Shown here in pieces: positions 35,371-44,523 of a stretch of 64,000 bases of DNA (within the stretch, counting starts at the first letter, position 1; every line of letters begins with the position of its first letter). Both the position numbers and the translations under genes were made by a program. Origin of the DNA: Chryseobacterium ginsenosidimutans (GTDB taxonomy: Bacteria > Bacteroidota > Bacteroidia > Flavobacteriales > Weeksellaceae); assembly GCF_024807225.1 (NCBI RefSeq), contig NZ_JANUCO010000001.1, positions 1,364,001 to 1,428,000 on the forward strand, given 5' to 3'. A model generated the notes under the pieces. The model was not told where the DNA came from. It made no database searches and saw nothing but the letters and a program-made list of their open reading frames with translations.

Positions 35371-36576
35371 TTAAGAAAGTCTTTCGATTAACGCCATGTA
35401 GAATCCGTCGTAGCCTTGACTTGGCATTACTTTGTCGTCTTTCACCATTTTGAAATTCGGATTGTTTTTTACGAATTCTTCTACCTGCTCATTGTTTTCT
35501 GAAGGTAAAATAGAACACGTTGCATACACCATTTTTCCTCCTACTTTAAGCATTTTAGAATAGTCCTGAATAATCTGCTGTTGTTCTTTTTTAATTCTGT
35601 CGATAAAATCTTGATCGATTTTCCATTTGCTGTCCGGATTTCTTTTCAAAACTCCAAGACCAGAACATGGTGCGTCGATCAATAATCTGTCAACTTTATC
35701 GTGAAGTCTTTTAATCACTTTCGTATCAGAAATCATTCGTGTTTCGATGTTATGAGCTCCGGCTCTTTTTGCACGACGTTTCAGCTCAGCCAATTTCCAT
35801 TCGAAAATATCTAAAGCGATGATTTGTCCTTTATTTCCCATCAAAGCAGCTAAGTGAAGTGTTTTTCCACCTGCACCTGCACAAGCATCCACAACTCTCT
35901 GTCCTTCTTTTACATCAAGAAAATATCCGATTTTTTGTGAAGACGCATCCTGAACTTCAAATAAACCTTCTTTAAAAGCAGTCGTAAGAAAAACGTTCTT
36001 TTTTTCCTCCAATTGTACTGCATCCGGATAAGTTTTGATAGGATAAGCAACCACACCTTCAGCAGAAAGATCAGCAATAAGCTCTCGTGGAGTAGTTCTT
36101 AGAGAATTTGCTCTTAAAACCGTTGGAGCCCGCTCATTCAAAGCCTGCATTTCCTTCTCCCATTTCGGACCTAATTCTTTTTCCAAAGTTTCAGCCAACC
36201 ATTCAGGAATAGAATACTCGATCGCTTTTGTAGGAACGGTATTTTTTTTAAGCTTCGTAAGGATATCGGCGATTTTTATTCCGTCGAATTCCTCGAATTT
36301 TTTATAATTTGTTTTGCTCCAAAGCAGATATGCGATGATAAGTTTGTAAATGTTATTAGGTTTTACACCTTCTCCCATATAATATTCCAAACGTTTTTTC
36401 CAACGGATGATGTTATAGAAAATCTCAGAAACAACAGCTCTGTCCTGGCTTCCCCATTTTCTGTGTGCTTTTAAAAGTCTTTCGATTACTTTATCAGCAT
36501 ATTTATTTTTCTCGAAAAATGTTTCTTGTAAAGCATCGTGAATTCCGATGGCTAAGTTTCTGTGAATAAGTTCCAT
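35371..36576 (-). CDS. RsmB/NOP-family RNA m5C methyltransferase
   Basis: SAM-dependent methyltransferase for cytosine C5 in rRNA, 401 aa from ATG 36576 (MELIHRNLAIGIHDALQETF); the upstream start would add ten residues. Residues ~1-150 are an NusB-like/RNA-binding domain (KWGSQDRAVVSEIFYNIIRW). The catalytic domain has DACAGAGGKTLHLAALMGN (SAM), LIDAPCSGLGVLKRNPDSKW (first Cys) and MVYATCSILPSENNEQVEEF (nucleophile Cys). Which rRNA position it modifies cannot be told from sequence here. A terminator closes it. Confidence 0.9.
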   Translation of the reverse strand: MELIHRNLAIGIHDALQETFFEKNKYADKVIERLLKAHRKWGSQDRAVVSEIFYNIIRWKKRLEYYMGEGVKPNNIYKLIIAYLLWSKTNYKKFEEFDGIKIADILTKLKKNTVPTKAIEYSIPEWLAETLEKELGPKWEKEMQALNERAPTVLRANSLRTTPRELIADLSAEGVVAYPIKTYPDAVQLEEKKNVFLTTAFKEGLFEVQDASSQKIGYFLDVKEGQRVVDACAGAGGKTLHLAALMGNKGQIIALDIFEWKLAELKRRAKRAGAHNIETRMISDTKVIKRLHDKVDRLLIDAPCSGLGVLKRNPDSKWKIDQDFIDRIKKEQQQIIQDYSKMLKVGGKMVYATCSILPSENNEQVEEFVKNNPNFKMVKDDKVMPSQGYDGFYMALIERLS

Positions 36577-36718
36577 AAATTGGGTTCTGCTATTTTGAAT
36601 CTGCAAAAATACGAATTTAAGTTGAGAGATACGAGTTTCGTGTTTTGAGTTTCAATTTTTCCCTTTCCACCATAGTTTGAACCTCGTTTTGTGAACCTCG
36701 GAACTCATTTTAAAATCT

Positions 36719-36726
36719 TACCTTTG
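36719..36726 (+). promoter_or_regulatory. Bacteroidetes -7 promoter motif for yjdM
   Basis: TACCTTTG followed by CAAAAAA matches TAnnTTTG and ends 13 bp before the ATG at 36740. Confidence 0.5.
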
Positions 36727-36739
36727 CAAAAAATATAAT

Positions 36740-37084
36740 ATGAGTGATGTAGTACTTTGTCCGAAATGTAGTTCCGAATTTACTTATCCAAGTGATAATG
36801 TAATGGTTTGTTCGCAATGTTTCTACGAATGGAATCCGGAAGAAACTGTGGCAGAAGTTTCAAATTCAGGACAAATTTTAGATTCAAACGGAAATGAATT
36901 GCAGGACGGAGATTCTGTGGTTGTCATCAAAGATTTGCCCGTAAAAGGTGCTCCAAAACCCGTAAAAGCAGGAACTAAAGTTAAAAATATTCGTTTAAGA
37001 CCAGATAGCGACCATAATATTGATTGTAAAATTGATGGTTTCGGTTCAATGGCTCTGAAATCAGAATTTGTGAAAAAGGCATAA
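36740..37084 (+). CDS. yjdM: YjdM/PhnA-like zinc-ribbon protein
   Basis: Protein of 114 aa. An N-terminal zinc ribbon, LCPKCSSEFTYPSDNVMVCS then CFYEWNP, is followed by the KOW-like PhnA domain (DGDSVVVIKDLPVKGAP). This is the family once called PhnA (alkylphosphonate uptake) although E. coli PhnA is not needed for phosphonate use, so its role is not established. It has its own promoter motif and no partner. The 490 bp after it (37085-37571) contain an imperfect inverted repeat at 37201-37267 and no gene. Confidence 0.92.
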   Translation: MSDVVLCPKCSSEFTYPSDNVMVCSQCFYEWNPEETVAEVSNSGQILDSNGNELQDGDSVVVIKDLPVKGAPKPVKAGTKVKNIRLRPDSDHNIDCKIDGFGSMALKSEFVKKA

Positions 37085-37200
37085 AAAAAGGAAAGAATTG
37101 GACAGGGTAATCTTTCAAAAGACTAGATTGCTTCGTTTGACCGATACTAATTTTCATCTTAGGAGGCAGAAAGAGTATTAACCAAAAATTTCCTTATGCT

Positions 37201-37267
37201 GTGGATATACAAATGTAAGAAAAAGTTTTACACGGCATTCTTATGTTTGTATTTTTTTTATCCACAA
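37201..37267. repeat. Imperfect inverted repeat
   Basis: GTGGATATACAAATGTAAGA at 37201 pairs with TTCTTATGTTTGT and TATCCAC at 37238-37266, allowing one bulge. Short stem, no T-tract on the plus strand. It could be a remnant of a mobile element or a processed RNA; nothing else supports either. Confidence 0.4.
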
Positions 37268-37571
37268 ATTTACAATAAGTGTTAGTAAATGTGATGTTTA
37301 AAGCGAAAGAGATAAGAATTTGCGACGATTACAAATCAAACCTTGAAGGTTTAAATTCACAAAATCTGTCATCCTGATAAAGCACGAATCTTTCCAAATC
37401 AATTTTTAAAATCCTGCTTAGATTTATTTCAAAATGATAAATATGATGGAAACCTTTGCTGAGTGAAATGCCTTCGCAACCGAAAAATATTCTCAATCAT
37501 TTCAAAAAAAACTTAGCGAGCTTAGCGTTAAAAATAAATTTTCCCACCAGCAAAATGGCAAAAGAAATTCA

Positions 37572-38507
37572 TTACACAAAAGAAATTCTAACCAAATTTT
37601 CAATCTTTTGATCCGTAAAAACAATCAACTCTTTATTCATTGCTTTCACTTTATTCCAATAATGATTTCCTGCGAATCGGCTTTCTAAAACCTCGGCTTC
37701 AAAACCATTTTCAGAGATTTTTATTTCTTTGGGATAATAAGAAAACTTCGGAAGCTGGAAATTGGCAACTTCCGTTTCGTTGAAAATATTTACTTCACCA
37801 AAAAGCTTGGCAACATAAAAATTATACGGATTTCTGAATGTTTCTTCCGGATTGTCATTCTGAATTAATCTTCCGTTCTGAAGCACAATAATCTGATCCA
37901 GCCACGGAATAACATCCTGCAGTTCATGCGTAGAAATAATGAGAGAAATATTCTGCTGTTTTACATATCGGAATAATTTTTCTCGCAATTCTATTTTTCT
38001 CGGAAAATCCAGATTACTGAAAGGTTCATCAAGAATCAAAAGTTTCGGAAGTACCGAAAGAGCTCTTGCAATGGCAACTCTCTGCTGTTGTCCGCCACTT
38101 AAATATTTAGGTAAAACATTTGCGAAATCTTCCAGACCTACGACTTCCAGAAGTTCGGCAACGGTTTCTTTTTTCTGGGCTAAATTAATATTAGAAATAA
38201 ATTTCCCTACATTTTCGGCAACGGTTGCATAAGGCATCAAATCAAAATTTTGAGCCACAAACTTCATTTGAGATTCTCCGGGAACAAGGTTTGATTTTGG
38301 TCCCAATAATCTTTCTCCGTTAAAAATAATGTCTCCGCTTTCCCAATCCAGAAGTCCGTAAATTAAGCTTAATAAAGTAGATTTTCCGCACCCGCTTTCT
38401 CCGGCTAATGCTATGGTTTTTCCTTCTTCAAACCTTAGGTTAAGGTTCTGAAACAGGGGTTTTTCTTTGGAATATGAAAAGTATAAATTGTTTATTTCTA
38501 ATAGCAT
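37572..38507 (-). CDS. ABC transporter ATP-binding protein
   Basis: ATPase subunit, 311 aa from ATG 38507 (MLLEINNLYFSYSKEKPLFQ); the upstream ATG at 38549 would add 14 residues of unlikely coding. Walker A GESGCGKST, signature LSGGQQQRVAIARAL, Walker B LLILDEPFSNLD and a switch His (ISTHELQDV) are intact. A C-terminal extension of about 90 residues (LFGEVNIFNETEVANF) resembles the regulatory OB-like part of sugar/polyamine-type importer ATPases. No permease gene is adjacent, so the partner is elsewhere. Confidence 0.9.
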   Translation of the reverse strand: MLLEINNLYFSYSKEKPLFQNLNLRFEEGKTIALAGESGCGKSTLLSLIYGLLDWESGDIIFNGERLLGPKSNLVPGESQMKFVAQNFDLMPYATVAENVGKFISNINLAQKKETVAELLEVVGLEDFANVLPKYLSGGQQQRVAIARALSVLPKLLILDEPFSNLDFPRKIELREKLFRYVKQQNISLIISTHELQDVIPWLDQIIVLQNGRLIQNDNPEETFRNPYNFYVAKLFGEVNIFNETEVANFQLPKFSYYPKEIKISENGFEAEVLESRFAGNHYWNKVKAMNKELIVFTDQKIENLVRISFV

Positions 38508-38590
38508 AATACAAATGTAATGAAATGAAATGTTTTTAGGAAAAAACAATTTTTTTTATTATATTAGCAGTAGTAATAAAATTTTAATTA

Positions 38591-39253
38591 ATGATGAAAA
38601 GAAAGCTCTTTTTACTGGTTATTCCTGCATTTTTTGCGGCAGCAACGGTAATTTCCTGTAATAAGGATAAACCTCTTTCCAGTGAAAGTAATGAAGTGAC
38701 CACAACGAAAGACGGAAACGAATTTGTAGTGGATACTATGAACAGTAAAGTGGAATGGAAGGGCTATAAAATTTTTAAATCTGAAAATACAAGCCATTTC
38801 GGAACCATTAAATTTGAAAGTGGTGATGTCACAGTAAAAGAAGGAAAACTGGAAAGCGGAAAATTCGTGGCAGATATGAATTCTTTAACGTCTGAAGATT
38901 TAAAGAATGATACCGAAAATTTAGAAAAACTAAACAGACACCTGAAAAGCGGAGATTTTTTTGAAGTAGAAAAATTCCCGACAGCTTCTTATGAAATTAC
39001 AAAAGTGACTCCTTCCGCGGAAGGCGACTATAATACGGTTTTGGAGGGTAATTTAACCGTGAAAGGAATTACAAAACCAGTGCAGTTCAAAGCTAATGTT
39101 TCGGTGAAAGAAGGATTGGTAAGTATTGCCACCGAACCGAAAGATATTAAAAGAGAAGAGTTTGGAGTGAAATTTCAGGCTCCTGCTGAAAACGGTGTGA
39201 TCAAGGATGAGGTAACTCTTCAGATCAACGTGAAAGCTTTAGAAAAAAAATAA
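38591..39253 (+). CDS. YceI-family lipoprotein
   Basis: Periplasmic-facing lipocalin-like protein, 220 aa. The signal peptide ends in a lipobox (VISCNKDK; lipidated Cys near 22). The YceI domain follows: DTMNSKVEWKGYKIFKSENT, HFGTIKFESGDVTVKEGKLE and VEKFPTASYEITKVTPSAEG. Relatives bind long polyprenyl chains such as polyisoprenoid precursors. Monocistronic, with a good terminator. Confidence 0.93.
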   Translation: MMKRKLFLLVIPAFFAAATVISCNKDKPLSSESNEVTTTKDGNEFVVDTMNSKVEWKGYKIFKSENTSHFGTIKFESGDVTVKEGKLESGKFVADMNSLTSEDLKNDTENLEKLNRHLKSGDFFEVEKFPTASYEITKVTPSAEGDYNTVLEGNLTVKGITKPVQFKANVSVKEGLVSIATEPKDIKREEFGVKFQAPAENGVIKDEVTLQINVKALEKK

Positions 39254-39282
39254 TTTTTTTATTTAAGTGAAATAAGTGATTG

Positions 39283-39317
39283 AAGTCTGCCTCCCGAAAA
39301 AGAGGCAGATTTTTTTA
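39283..39317 (+). terminator. Rho-independent terminator
   Basis: TCTGCCTC / GAGGCAGA with an 8-nt loop is followed by TTTTTTT, 33 bp after the YceI stop. Confidence 0.88.
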
Positions 39318-39351
39318 ACATAATTAGGAAAATTATTCAATTGAAAAACCG

Positions 39352-39359
39352 TATTTTTG
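39352..39359 (+). promoter_or_regulatory. Bacteroidetes -7 promoter motif for pheS
   Basis: TATTTTTG followed by CAAAAC matches TAnnTTTG, 25 bp before the pheS ATG. Confidence 0.5.
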
Positions 39360-39384
39360 CAAAACATTTTGAAAGGGTAAAACA

Positions 39385-40395
39385 ATGATAGAAAAGATAG
39401 AAGAGTTACTGGTTGAGGTAAACGGCTTCAATGCTACATCTAAAGAGGATATTGAAAACTTCCGAATCAAGTATAATGGTAAAAAAGGAATTCTGAACGA
39501 TTTTTTTGAAAAATTTAAAGAAGTTCCGAACGATCAGAAAAAAGATTTTGGTCAGAAAATCAATACTTTGAAGCAGGCTGTTAACGTAAAATTGGAGGAT
39601 CTTAAAAGTTCTTCCGAGTCTTCTCTTATCTTAGAAAAAGAAGATCTTACAAGACCTGCTTTTCCGTTGGATCTGGGTTCCAGACATCCAATCAATTTAG
39701 TGAAAAATAGAATTATCGAGATTTTCAAATCGATCGGTTTTGCTGTTGCAGACGGACCGGAAATCGAGGACGACTGGCACAATTTTACTGCGCTGAATCT
39801 TCCGGAATATCATCCGGCAAGAGATATGCAGGATACTTTCTTTATCGAGCAGAATCCTGATATTTTGTTGAGAACGCATACTTCTTCGGTACAGATTCGT
39901 TATATGGAGGAAAATCAGCCGCCAATAAGGATTTTATCTCCGGGCAGAGTGTTCAGAAATGAAGCGGTTTCTTCTCGTTCTCATTGTATTTTCCACCAGA
40001 TTGAAGGGTTGTATATCGATGAAAATGTAAGTTTCGCAGATTTAAAACAAACGATTCAGTTTTTTACAACAGAACTTTTCGGAAAGTCGAAAATCAGATT
40101 AAGACCTTCTTATTTCCCGTTTACTGAGCCAAGTGCAGAAATTGATGTGTATTGGGGATTAAACTCTGAAACAGATTACAGAATCACGAAAGGAACAGGC
40201 TGGTTGGAAATTATGGGTTGCGGAATGGTAGATCCTGCTGTTTTGAAAAATGTAAATATAGATTCTGAAAAATATTCGGGATATGCTTTCGGCATGGGAA
40301 TTGAAAGAATTGTAATGCTTCTTTATCAAATGAGTGACATCAGAATGTTCTTCGAAAATGATATCAGAACGCTGGAACAGTTTAAAACTTTATAA
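39385..40395 (+). CDS. pheS: Phenylalanyl-tRNA synthetase alpha subunit
   Basis: Charges tRNA-Phe as part of an alpha2beta2 enzyme. The 336-aa protein has the N-terminal coiled coil (residues ~1-85), then the class II catalytic core: HNFTALNLPEYHPARDMQDT (motif 1 region), RVFRNEAVSSRSHCIFHQIE (motif 2) and AFGMGIERIVMLLYQMSDIR (motif 3). pheT is not adjacent, which is usual in Bacteroidetes. Closed by a perfect terminator. Confidence 0.96.
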   Translation: MIEKIEELLVEVNGFNATSKEDIENFRIKYNGKKGILNDFFEKFKEVPNDQKKDFGQKINTLKQAVNVKLEDLKSSSESSLILEKEDLTRPAFPLDLGSRHPINLVKNRIIEIFKSIGFAVADGPEIEDDWHNFTALNLPEYHPARDMQDTFFIEQNPDILLRTHTSSVQIRYMEENQPPIRILSPGRVFRNEAVSSRSHCIFHQIEGLYIDENVSFADLKQTIQFFTTELFGKSKIRLRPSYFPFTEPSAEIDVYWGLNSETDYRITKGTGWLEIMGCGMVDPAVLKNVNIDSEKYSGYAFGMGIERIVMLLYQMSDIRMFFENDIRTLEQFKTL

Positions 40396-40419
40396 ATGAT
40401 TTTAAACTAAAATAAAACT

Positions 40420-40452
40420 AATCCTGTAAAAAAATACTTTACAGGATTTTTT
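40420..40452 (+). terminator. Rho-independent terminator of pheS
   Basis: AATCCTGTAAA / TTTACAGGATT, a perfect 11-bp stem with a 7-nt loop, then TTTTTT. Confidence 0.9.
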
Positions 40453-40482
40453 TTATTAATTTTATGACATAACACACACGGA

Positions 40483-42214
40483 ATGGTTAAAAAATTACTG
40501 AATTTTAGATCAAGGAAAATTGTACATTATTCACTCATTATATGTATTTTATTAATCCAAATGCTTATTGCGGTATTCTTTTATAATGAATTTACCGGTA
40601 AGAAAAATCTAGCTTTTATTGAAGGTCAATTAAAAGAGCTTCATTCCTTGGAAGATCTAACAGATAATTCTCAAAAAGAGCTTTTAAGTGCGCAAGATTA
40701 TTTTCAGAAATATGTAGCGACAGAAGATAATAAATTCTTAGAATCTTACTTTGGATCGTTAAATAAGCTTGGGGAAAATTTAGACAGCATCGGTCATTAT
40801 CAAAATAAATATCCGAGATTAAAGAATATTTTAGAATTACATAAAACCGATCCATTAGAGGTTAAAAAGCTGAAAGTATTGATTGATTCTACGTATCAGT
40901 TTTCTACGAACTCAAACTTTAAAGCTAATAATGAGCTACCAGAGTTGAAAAAATATAGTCTGGATTATGATTTCAACAAATTCAATGTAGAATCTAAAAC
41001 CTTTTCGGATACTGTTAAGAAAAAAGGCTTATTCGGACGTTTGGGAGATGCAATATCTGGAAAGCAAAATGTACGTAAAGACAGCACCGTAATTACTGTA
41101 AAACAGGGCACGGTACCCAATGCTAAAAATATAAAAAGGGAATTCGACAGTCTTTTCAGTTTAGTTAATAATCACTATTCGGGACAGATAAAAAAAATTC
41201 AGGTAAACGTTACCAAAAACGTTACTAACAACGAAAACAACAACCGTAAATTTTACACCATATTTGGTCATTTGCTGGTTTACAGCAACGGTTTGATGAA
41301 TGTTTATGAAGGAGCTATTAAAGACTCTAAATCTGATCTGGAAAAAGAATACGATAAGCAAAATTCGAAAAATAATAAGACCCGGATGAATCTGATATTC
41401 GGAGCCATGTTCCTAATGTTCATTGTATCGATATTGATTATGTTTTTAACAAGAATAGCATTTATATATGAAAAGAAACTGAATGCTGCCAATAAACAGA
41501 TTAATGAAAACCTGAATTTTAAAAACAGAATTTTGGGTATGCTGAGCCACGAATTGAGATCACCCTTAAAAATCATTGGTATTTTTATTAAAAAAATTAA
41601 TAATAAAACGGATGATGAAAATGTAAAAGGATATCTTAAATCGATAAGCTTCACCAATAATACTTTATTGATGCAGGCAAACCAGATTTTAGAATATACA
41701 AAAAACCAGCAGGTAGAAAACAAATTGATTCCAGTGGTTTTTAATCTTAAAAATGAAATAACGTCCATATTGACTTCGATTCAGCCTTATATTGAAACGA
41801 GAAATAATACATTCGTCATTAATGAAAATATAAATCCGGATATTGTCGTTTATTCCGATAATACAAAGATTAATCAGGTTTTTATGAATATTCTCGGGAA
41901 TGCCAATAAGTTCACGGAGAATGGGCAAATTACTGTAGTTACATCTGCAGAAACCTATCAATAAAAATACAATTTCCTTAACCACGCAAATAAGCGATAC
42001 CGGTGCCGGAATCTCCCAATCTGATTTAGAAAAGATATTTGAGCCTTATTATCAGGGCATATTATCTGAAGATGTAGAAAATCTTGGCGCAGGTTTGGGA
42101 TTAAGCTTGTGTAAAGAAATTGTGGAATTATACGGTGGAACTATTTCCGTTACAAGTGAGGTGAATAAAGGGACAACCGTTAATTTCGCTATTAATTTAA
42201 ATATTAATACATGA
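40483..42214 (+). pseudogene. Sensor histidine kinase, single frameshift
   Basis: Membrane histidine kinase paired with the response regulator that overlaps its end by 4 bp (ATGA). Residues ~14-32 and ~300-325 are TM helices bounding a ~260-residue extracytoplasmic sensor. The H-box is MLSHELRSPLKII (His ~356) and the N-box NQVFMNILGNANKFTENGQ. The first frame ends at 41964 (SAETYQ); the ATPase continues in the next frame with ISDTGAGI, IFEPYYQ and GAGLGLSLCKEIV up to 42214. Removing one T at ~41956 (gaaaccTatcaat) restores about 576 aa. As read here the kinase lacks the G1/F/G2 lid and would be inactive. Confidence 0.88.
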
Positions 42215-42855
42215 ATGAGCTAGATAATAAATCGATCAATTTTTTACTTGCAGATGATCACAGTCTTATACGGCAGGGAGTTCTTTTTGTCTTAGAAGAC
42301 ATTGGTTTTGATTATGAAGTTTTCCAGGCATCCACTCTTCAGCAGGCTTTGGAAGCTGTGAGAACTCATGCAATAGATATAGCTATAATAGATGCCCATT
42401 TTCCCGATGGAAACAGCCTTTCCATTTTACCTGAAATTAAAAAAATCAGCCCTGAAATTAAAGTTTTGATCTTTACAGGGATCGATGAAAATGTACATTC
42501 GCTTAAATATATTAATGCAGGTGCAAACGGTTTTCTAAGTAAAATGAATGAAGAAGATGAAATAGAGCAGGCCATTCTTAAAATAAAAAATGAAGGGGAA
42601 TATATTTCTCCCGTAACGCAGGCTTTATTAATGAATTCGCTGCACAACGGTAAACAGATAGACCCTTTGTCATCCTTGACGGAGAGAGAACTACAAATTG
42701 CAAGAATGTACGCAGAAGGTCATGGAAACCTTGAAATTGCAGGAAAGCTGGATGTTAAACAGAATACCGTAAGTACAATTAAAAAGAGAATATTCGATAA
42801 ATTGAAAATTGAAAATATTGTCGAACTTATTGAATTAATAAAAGACCATTCTTAA
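42211..42855 (+). CDS. LuxR/NarL-family response regulator
   Basis: Protein of 214 aa. The receiver (residues ~10-125) has the acidic pair FLLADDHSLIRQG and the phosphorylation site in AIIDAHFPDGNSL, with the conserved Lys near FLSKMNEED. The C-terminal LuxR HTH is LTERELQIARMYAEGHGNLE and KQNTVSTIKKRIFDKLKIEN. It is co-translated with the kinase. The tail of this gene, from about LTERELQ to the stop, has been copied twice into the downstream non-coding region. Targets unknown; the adjacent DUF5916-like gene is on the opposite strand. Confidence 0.93.
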   Translation: MNELDNKSINFLLADDHSLIRQGVLFVLEDIGFDYEVFQASTLQQALEAVRTHAIDIAIIDAHFPDGNSLSILPEIKKISPEIKVLIFTGIDENVHSLKYINAGANGFLSKMNEEDEIEQAILKIKNEGEYISPVTQALLMNSLHNGKQIDPLSSLTERELQIARMYAEGHGNLEIAGKLDVKQNTVSTIKKRIFDKLKIENIVELIELIKDHS

Positions 42856-43086
42856 GGTTATAATAAAATTATTATTAATCACTTTTAAGGGAAATAAGTA
42901 AAATTTTCCGAAAATATCTTATTGTGCTTGTCTTAACGAAGATTATTCGTCTTTTTGTAGAAAAATATCTACAATCCCATCGATATATATCTACAGGAAA
43001 TACTATGAATATATACCTATATGTTGGTATTTTTGTAACAGATAATAAAAGTGATTTCAAACAATTATTAGTCAATAATTAGAAAT

Positions 43087-43138
43087 GATCTTTGGTTCTG
43101 AAAACACAAATGATGAAATTAAATCAGGATCAAAGATC
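43087..43138 (+). other. Hairpin in repeat copy 1 (G-U paired version)
   Basis: GATCTTTGGTTCTG pairs with CAGGATCAAAGATC across a ~24-nt loop, using two G-U pairs. The matching hairpin in copy 2 (43758-43818) is perfect. The pairing survives substitution between copies, which would fit an RNA structure. Confidence 0.55.
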
Positions 43139-43252
43139 TTTTAAACACAAATGATGAGGTATCATGATTGCGAAGCTGAAAACATCGTAAGAGATACTAA
43201 AAAACACACAAGCTTTAAAAAGCAGCCTAAAAAAACACACTTATTGAAAATT

Positions 43253-43288
43253 AAACCTCTGAAAATTTCGGAGGTTTGATTGTTTTTA
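43253..43288 (+). terminator. Terminator, repeat copy 1
   Basis: AAACCTCTGAA / TTCGGAGGTTT (one U-G pair) followed by GATTGTTTTT. It could end the kinase-regulator transcript. Confidence 0.7.
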
Positions 43289-43757
43289 ATTACGAACCTA
43301 AAAAACAAAACGTAATTATAAATAAGATTCTATTGAAAAATTTTCTACAATCTAATTGTTCTTCTCATGTCATTTTGATGAAGGAGAAACCTATCTTAAT
43401 ATTAAAAAATCAATTTTTCAGAAAACTATGGAAATTTTGATTAAACAAAATACAATAAGTACAAGTAAAAAAGATTCCGATAAATTGAAAATATTGTAGA
43501 ACTTATTGAATTAATAAGAAAATATTCTCAGATTATATTAAAAGTATTATTAATCACTTTTTAGGGAAATTAGTAAAATTTTCCGTGAATATATTATTAT
43601 GATTGTATTAGCAAAGATGATTCATCTTTTTGTAGAAAAATATCTACAATTTCATCGATATATATCTACAGGAAATAATATGAATATATACCTATATGTT
43701 GCTATTTTTGTAATAGATAATAAAGATGATTTCAAACAATTATTAACTAATCATTAC

Positions 43758-43818
43758 AAAAGATCTTTGATTCTGAAAACACAAATGATGAAAATTAATC
43801 CAGAATCAAAGATCTTTT
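43758..43818 (+). other. Perfect 18-bp hairpin in repeat copy 2
   Basis: AAAAGATCTTTGATTCTG (43758-43775) and its exact reverse complement (43801-43818) enclose 25 nt. No T-tract follows (TAAACAC), so it is not a simple terminator. Confidence 0.65.
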
Positions 43819-43920
43819 AAACACAAATGATAAGGTATCATGATTGCGAAACTGAAAACCTCGTAACAGATACTGGAAAAAAATGAAGCCTTCGGGCAGC
43901 CTAAAAAAACACAAACAATC

Positions 43921-43957
43921 AAACCTCTGAAATTTTCGGAGGTTTGATCGTTTTTAA
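43921..43957 (+). terminator. Terminator, repeat copy 2
   Basis: AAACCTCTGAAA / TTTCGGAGGTTT followed by GATCGTTTTT; same design as at 43253. Confidence 0.7.
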
Positions 43958-44341
43958 TTACTGTTCCAAAAATAAAATGTAATTAAAAACCAGTTTCTAT
44001 TGAAAAATTTTCTGCGGTTTTTCTGCCTTTCTCATCGTCATTTCCACGAAGGGGAAATTTACCTCAATATTCTTAACAACTAAAAAATCTTACTATTAAA
44101 ATGTAAATAATCAATTTTTTGCAAGATGCCATAGAAATTTAAAAATTAACATCCAACTGGATATTAAGCGGAATACAATAAGTACAAATAAAAAATATTC
44201 CGAAAAATTGAAAATATTATCAAACTTATTGAATTAATAAAAAATCATTCTTAGGATATATTAAAATTATTCTTAATCACTTTTGTGGAAAAATAGTAAA
44301 GTTTTGTAATAGATACTGGAAAAAACCCCTCATGAAAGATC

Positions 44342-44377
44342 AAACCTCTGAAAATTTCGGAGGTTTGATCGTTTTTA
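44342..44377 (+). terminator. Terminator, repeat copy 3
   Basis: AAACCTCTGAAA / TTTCGGAGGTTT followed by GATCGTTTTT. It is ~145 bp from the end of the convergent DUF5916-like gene. Confidence 0.7.
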
Positions 44378-44523
44378 ATTACTGACCTAAGAAACAAAAC
44401 GTAATTAAAAACTAAATTCTATTGAAAAATTTTCTACAGTTTTCTGTCTTTCTCACTGTCATTTCGACGAAGGAGAAATTTATCTTACTATTTTTAAGTG
44501 TAAACTTCGTTTAGGTTAATTTT

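Larger units (their letters stand above)
42697..44490. repeat. Decaying tandem triplication starting inside the response regulator gene
   Basis: Three copies align by shared landmarks: TAAGTAC at 42770, 43456 and 44179 (spacing 686 and 723 bp), the remnant AACTTATTGAATTAATAA of the regulator tail, and a terminator hairpin (43253, 43921, 44342). Copy 1 begins inside the functional gene; copies 2 and 3 carry its HTH end with stop codons and indels. Copies 1 and 2 share ~450 bp beyond the gene, including two further hairpins. Copy 3 lacks this central part. The whole of 42856-44523 is explained by this array and contains no supported gene. Confidence 0.85.

Noticed and set aside
42955..42974. 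Riboswitch upstream of a gene
   Set aside because: The TTGTAGA/TCTACAA hairpin is in the repeat downstream of the regulator and does not precede a gene on its strand.
43599..43820. 73-aa plus-strand frame inside repeat copy 2
   Set aside because: The start region is not open in copy 1 and the frame crosses hairpin structures; it is better explained as part of the decaying repeat.
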